A stretch of DNA of 6,635 bases, taken from assembly GCA_913042885.1 (NCBI GenBank), contig CAJWLW010000273.1, positions 1 through 6,635 of the forward strand. The letters run 5' to 3'. A program made the translations under genes and the position numbers. The stretch's first letter is position 1; each line of letters starts with the position of its first letter. This DNA is from an uncultured Lentisphaeria bacterium (GTDB lineage: Bacteria; Verrucomicrobiota; Lentisphaeria; JABSQK01; CAJWLW01). The notes under the pieces are model-generated. The model saw only the letters and a program-made list of their open reading frames with translations. It did no database searches and was not told where the DNA came from. Below, piece by piece: positions 6,143 through 6,635 of the stretch.

Positions 6143-6635
6143 TGAGTCTCCTGGCGCCACTGTTCCTCGCCGGCCTCGCCGCCCTGGCGGTGCCGATCAT
6201 TCTGCACCTCATGCATCGCGAAGTGCCGCGACGCGTCATTTTCCCGACCATCCGGCATATTCTCAAGGGCCAGCAGTTTCAGTCCGGCCGCCGCGGCCTG
6301 CGAGATTTCTGGACGCTTCTGGCGCGACTCGCCATCCTCGCGCTCATCGTGTTGCTTTTCACGCGGCCCATTTGGGAGAAGCCGAAAACAGCTGTGTCGG
6401 ACGCCGGCAAGGAAATCGTCCTTTTCTATGATCTGTCGGCAAGCATGAACGCAGTCGATTTCGAATCGTTCGCAGTCAAGAAGACGCGGGAAATCATCGG
6501 GGCCGAGCCGAATGCGAACTTCGCTATGCTGGCATCGTCTGACCATATCATCGATCGCGCTGGCCTGGGCACACCGGCCAGCGAGGTGCTGGCGAAGGTG
6601 AAGGCCCTGCGGCCCGGGGTCGTACCGGGCAATCA
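6142..6635 (+). CDS. BatA-like aerotolerance/vWA membrane protein, N-terminal part (runs off right edge)
   Basis: The first 164 codons are present and open to the window end. Residues 3-22 (LLAPLFLAGLAALAVPIILH) are a membrane helix, followed by LMHREVPRRVIFPTIRHI (23-40), the hallmark of the N-terminal domain of BatA-type proteins. A second helix spans about 58-76. The vWA domain then begins with EIVLFYDLSASM (91-102), whose DLSAS is an intact first metal-site motif. The ATG overlaps the DUF58 stop as TGATG, which indicates translational coupling. GGGAG at 6126-6130 is a plausible ribosome site inside the upstream gene. In related loci this protein is thought to display its vWA domain between membrane helices and partner with DUF58 and MoxR proteins. 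The missing C-terminus could add further helices and domains. Confidence 0.9.
   Translation, partial: MSLLAPLFLAGLAALAVPIILHLMHREVPRRVIFPTIRHILKGQQFQSGRRGLRDFWTLLARLAILALIVLLFTRPIWEKPKTAVSDAGKEIVLFYDLSASMNAVDFESFAVKKTREIIGAEPNANFAMLASSDHIIDRAGLGTPASEVLAKVKALRPGVVPGN

Overview
The window is high-GC bacterial chromosome carrying mostly housekeeping and cell-envelope genes. I see no phage, transposon, CRISPR array or plasmid features. The organism cannot be named from this sequence. A fused SecDF next to YajC, followed by a DUF58 protein and a BatA-type von Willebrand factor A (vWA) protein with an N-terminal 'aerotolerance' membrane module, is a combination I associate with the PVC superphylum (Verrucomicrobia, Lentisphaerae, Kiritimatiellae, Planctomycetes). 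That placement is a tentative inference; a gammaproteobacterial-type separate secD/secF pair is clearly excluded.

Layout. At the left edge (1-161, minus strand) is the start of an alpha/beta-hydrolase-like gene that runs off the window. Divergent from it is a complete tRNA-Ala with anticodon CGC (248-324, plus), with encoded CCA, a candidate promoter and a Rho-independent terminator. Facing the tRNA from the right is one long minus-strand gene (457-1758) for a secreted, probably all-helical protein of unknown function. A gene-poor spacer of about 410 bases (roughly 1765-2173) separates it from a plus-strand cluster. It holds candidate promoters, an inverted repeat, small hairpins and one weakly coding-like open frame.

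The plus-strand cluster reads yajC (2174-2554), secDF (2598-5174), a DUF58 protein (5243-6142) and the start of a BatA-like vWA/aerotolerance protein (6142 to the window end, partial). Spacings are 43 bases, 68 bases and a 1-base stop/start overlap, so a single operon is plausible. YajC and SecDF form the accessory complex that uses the proton-motive force to help SecYEG pull proteins across the inner membrane. The DUF58 and BatA proteins belong to the MoxR/vWA systems, which are usually built around a MoxR AAA+ ATPase. No MoxR gene lies directly upstream here; that place is taken by secDF.

I do not see a clearly new system. The points most worth checking are the secDF/vWA gene linkage without MoxR, the degenerate metal-site motif in the DUF58 protein, the extra cysteines and the (GCG)8 polyalanine tail in SecDF, the unassigned secreted helical protein, and the coding-like stretch in the long spacer.
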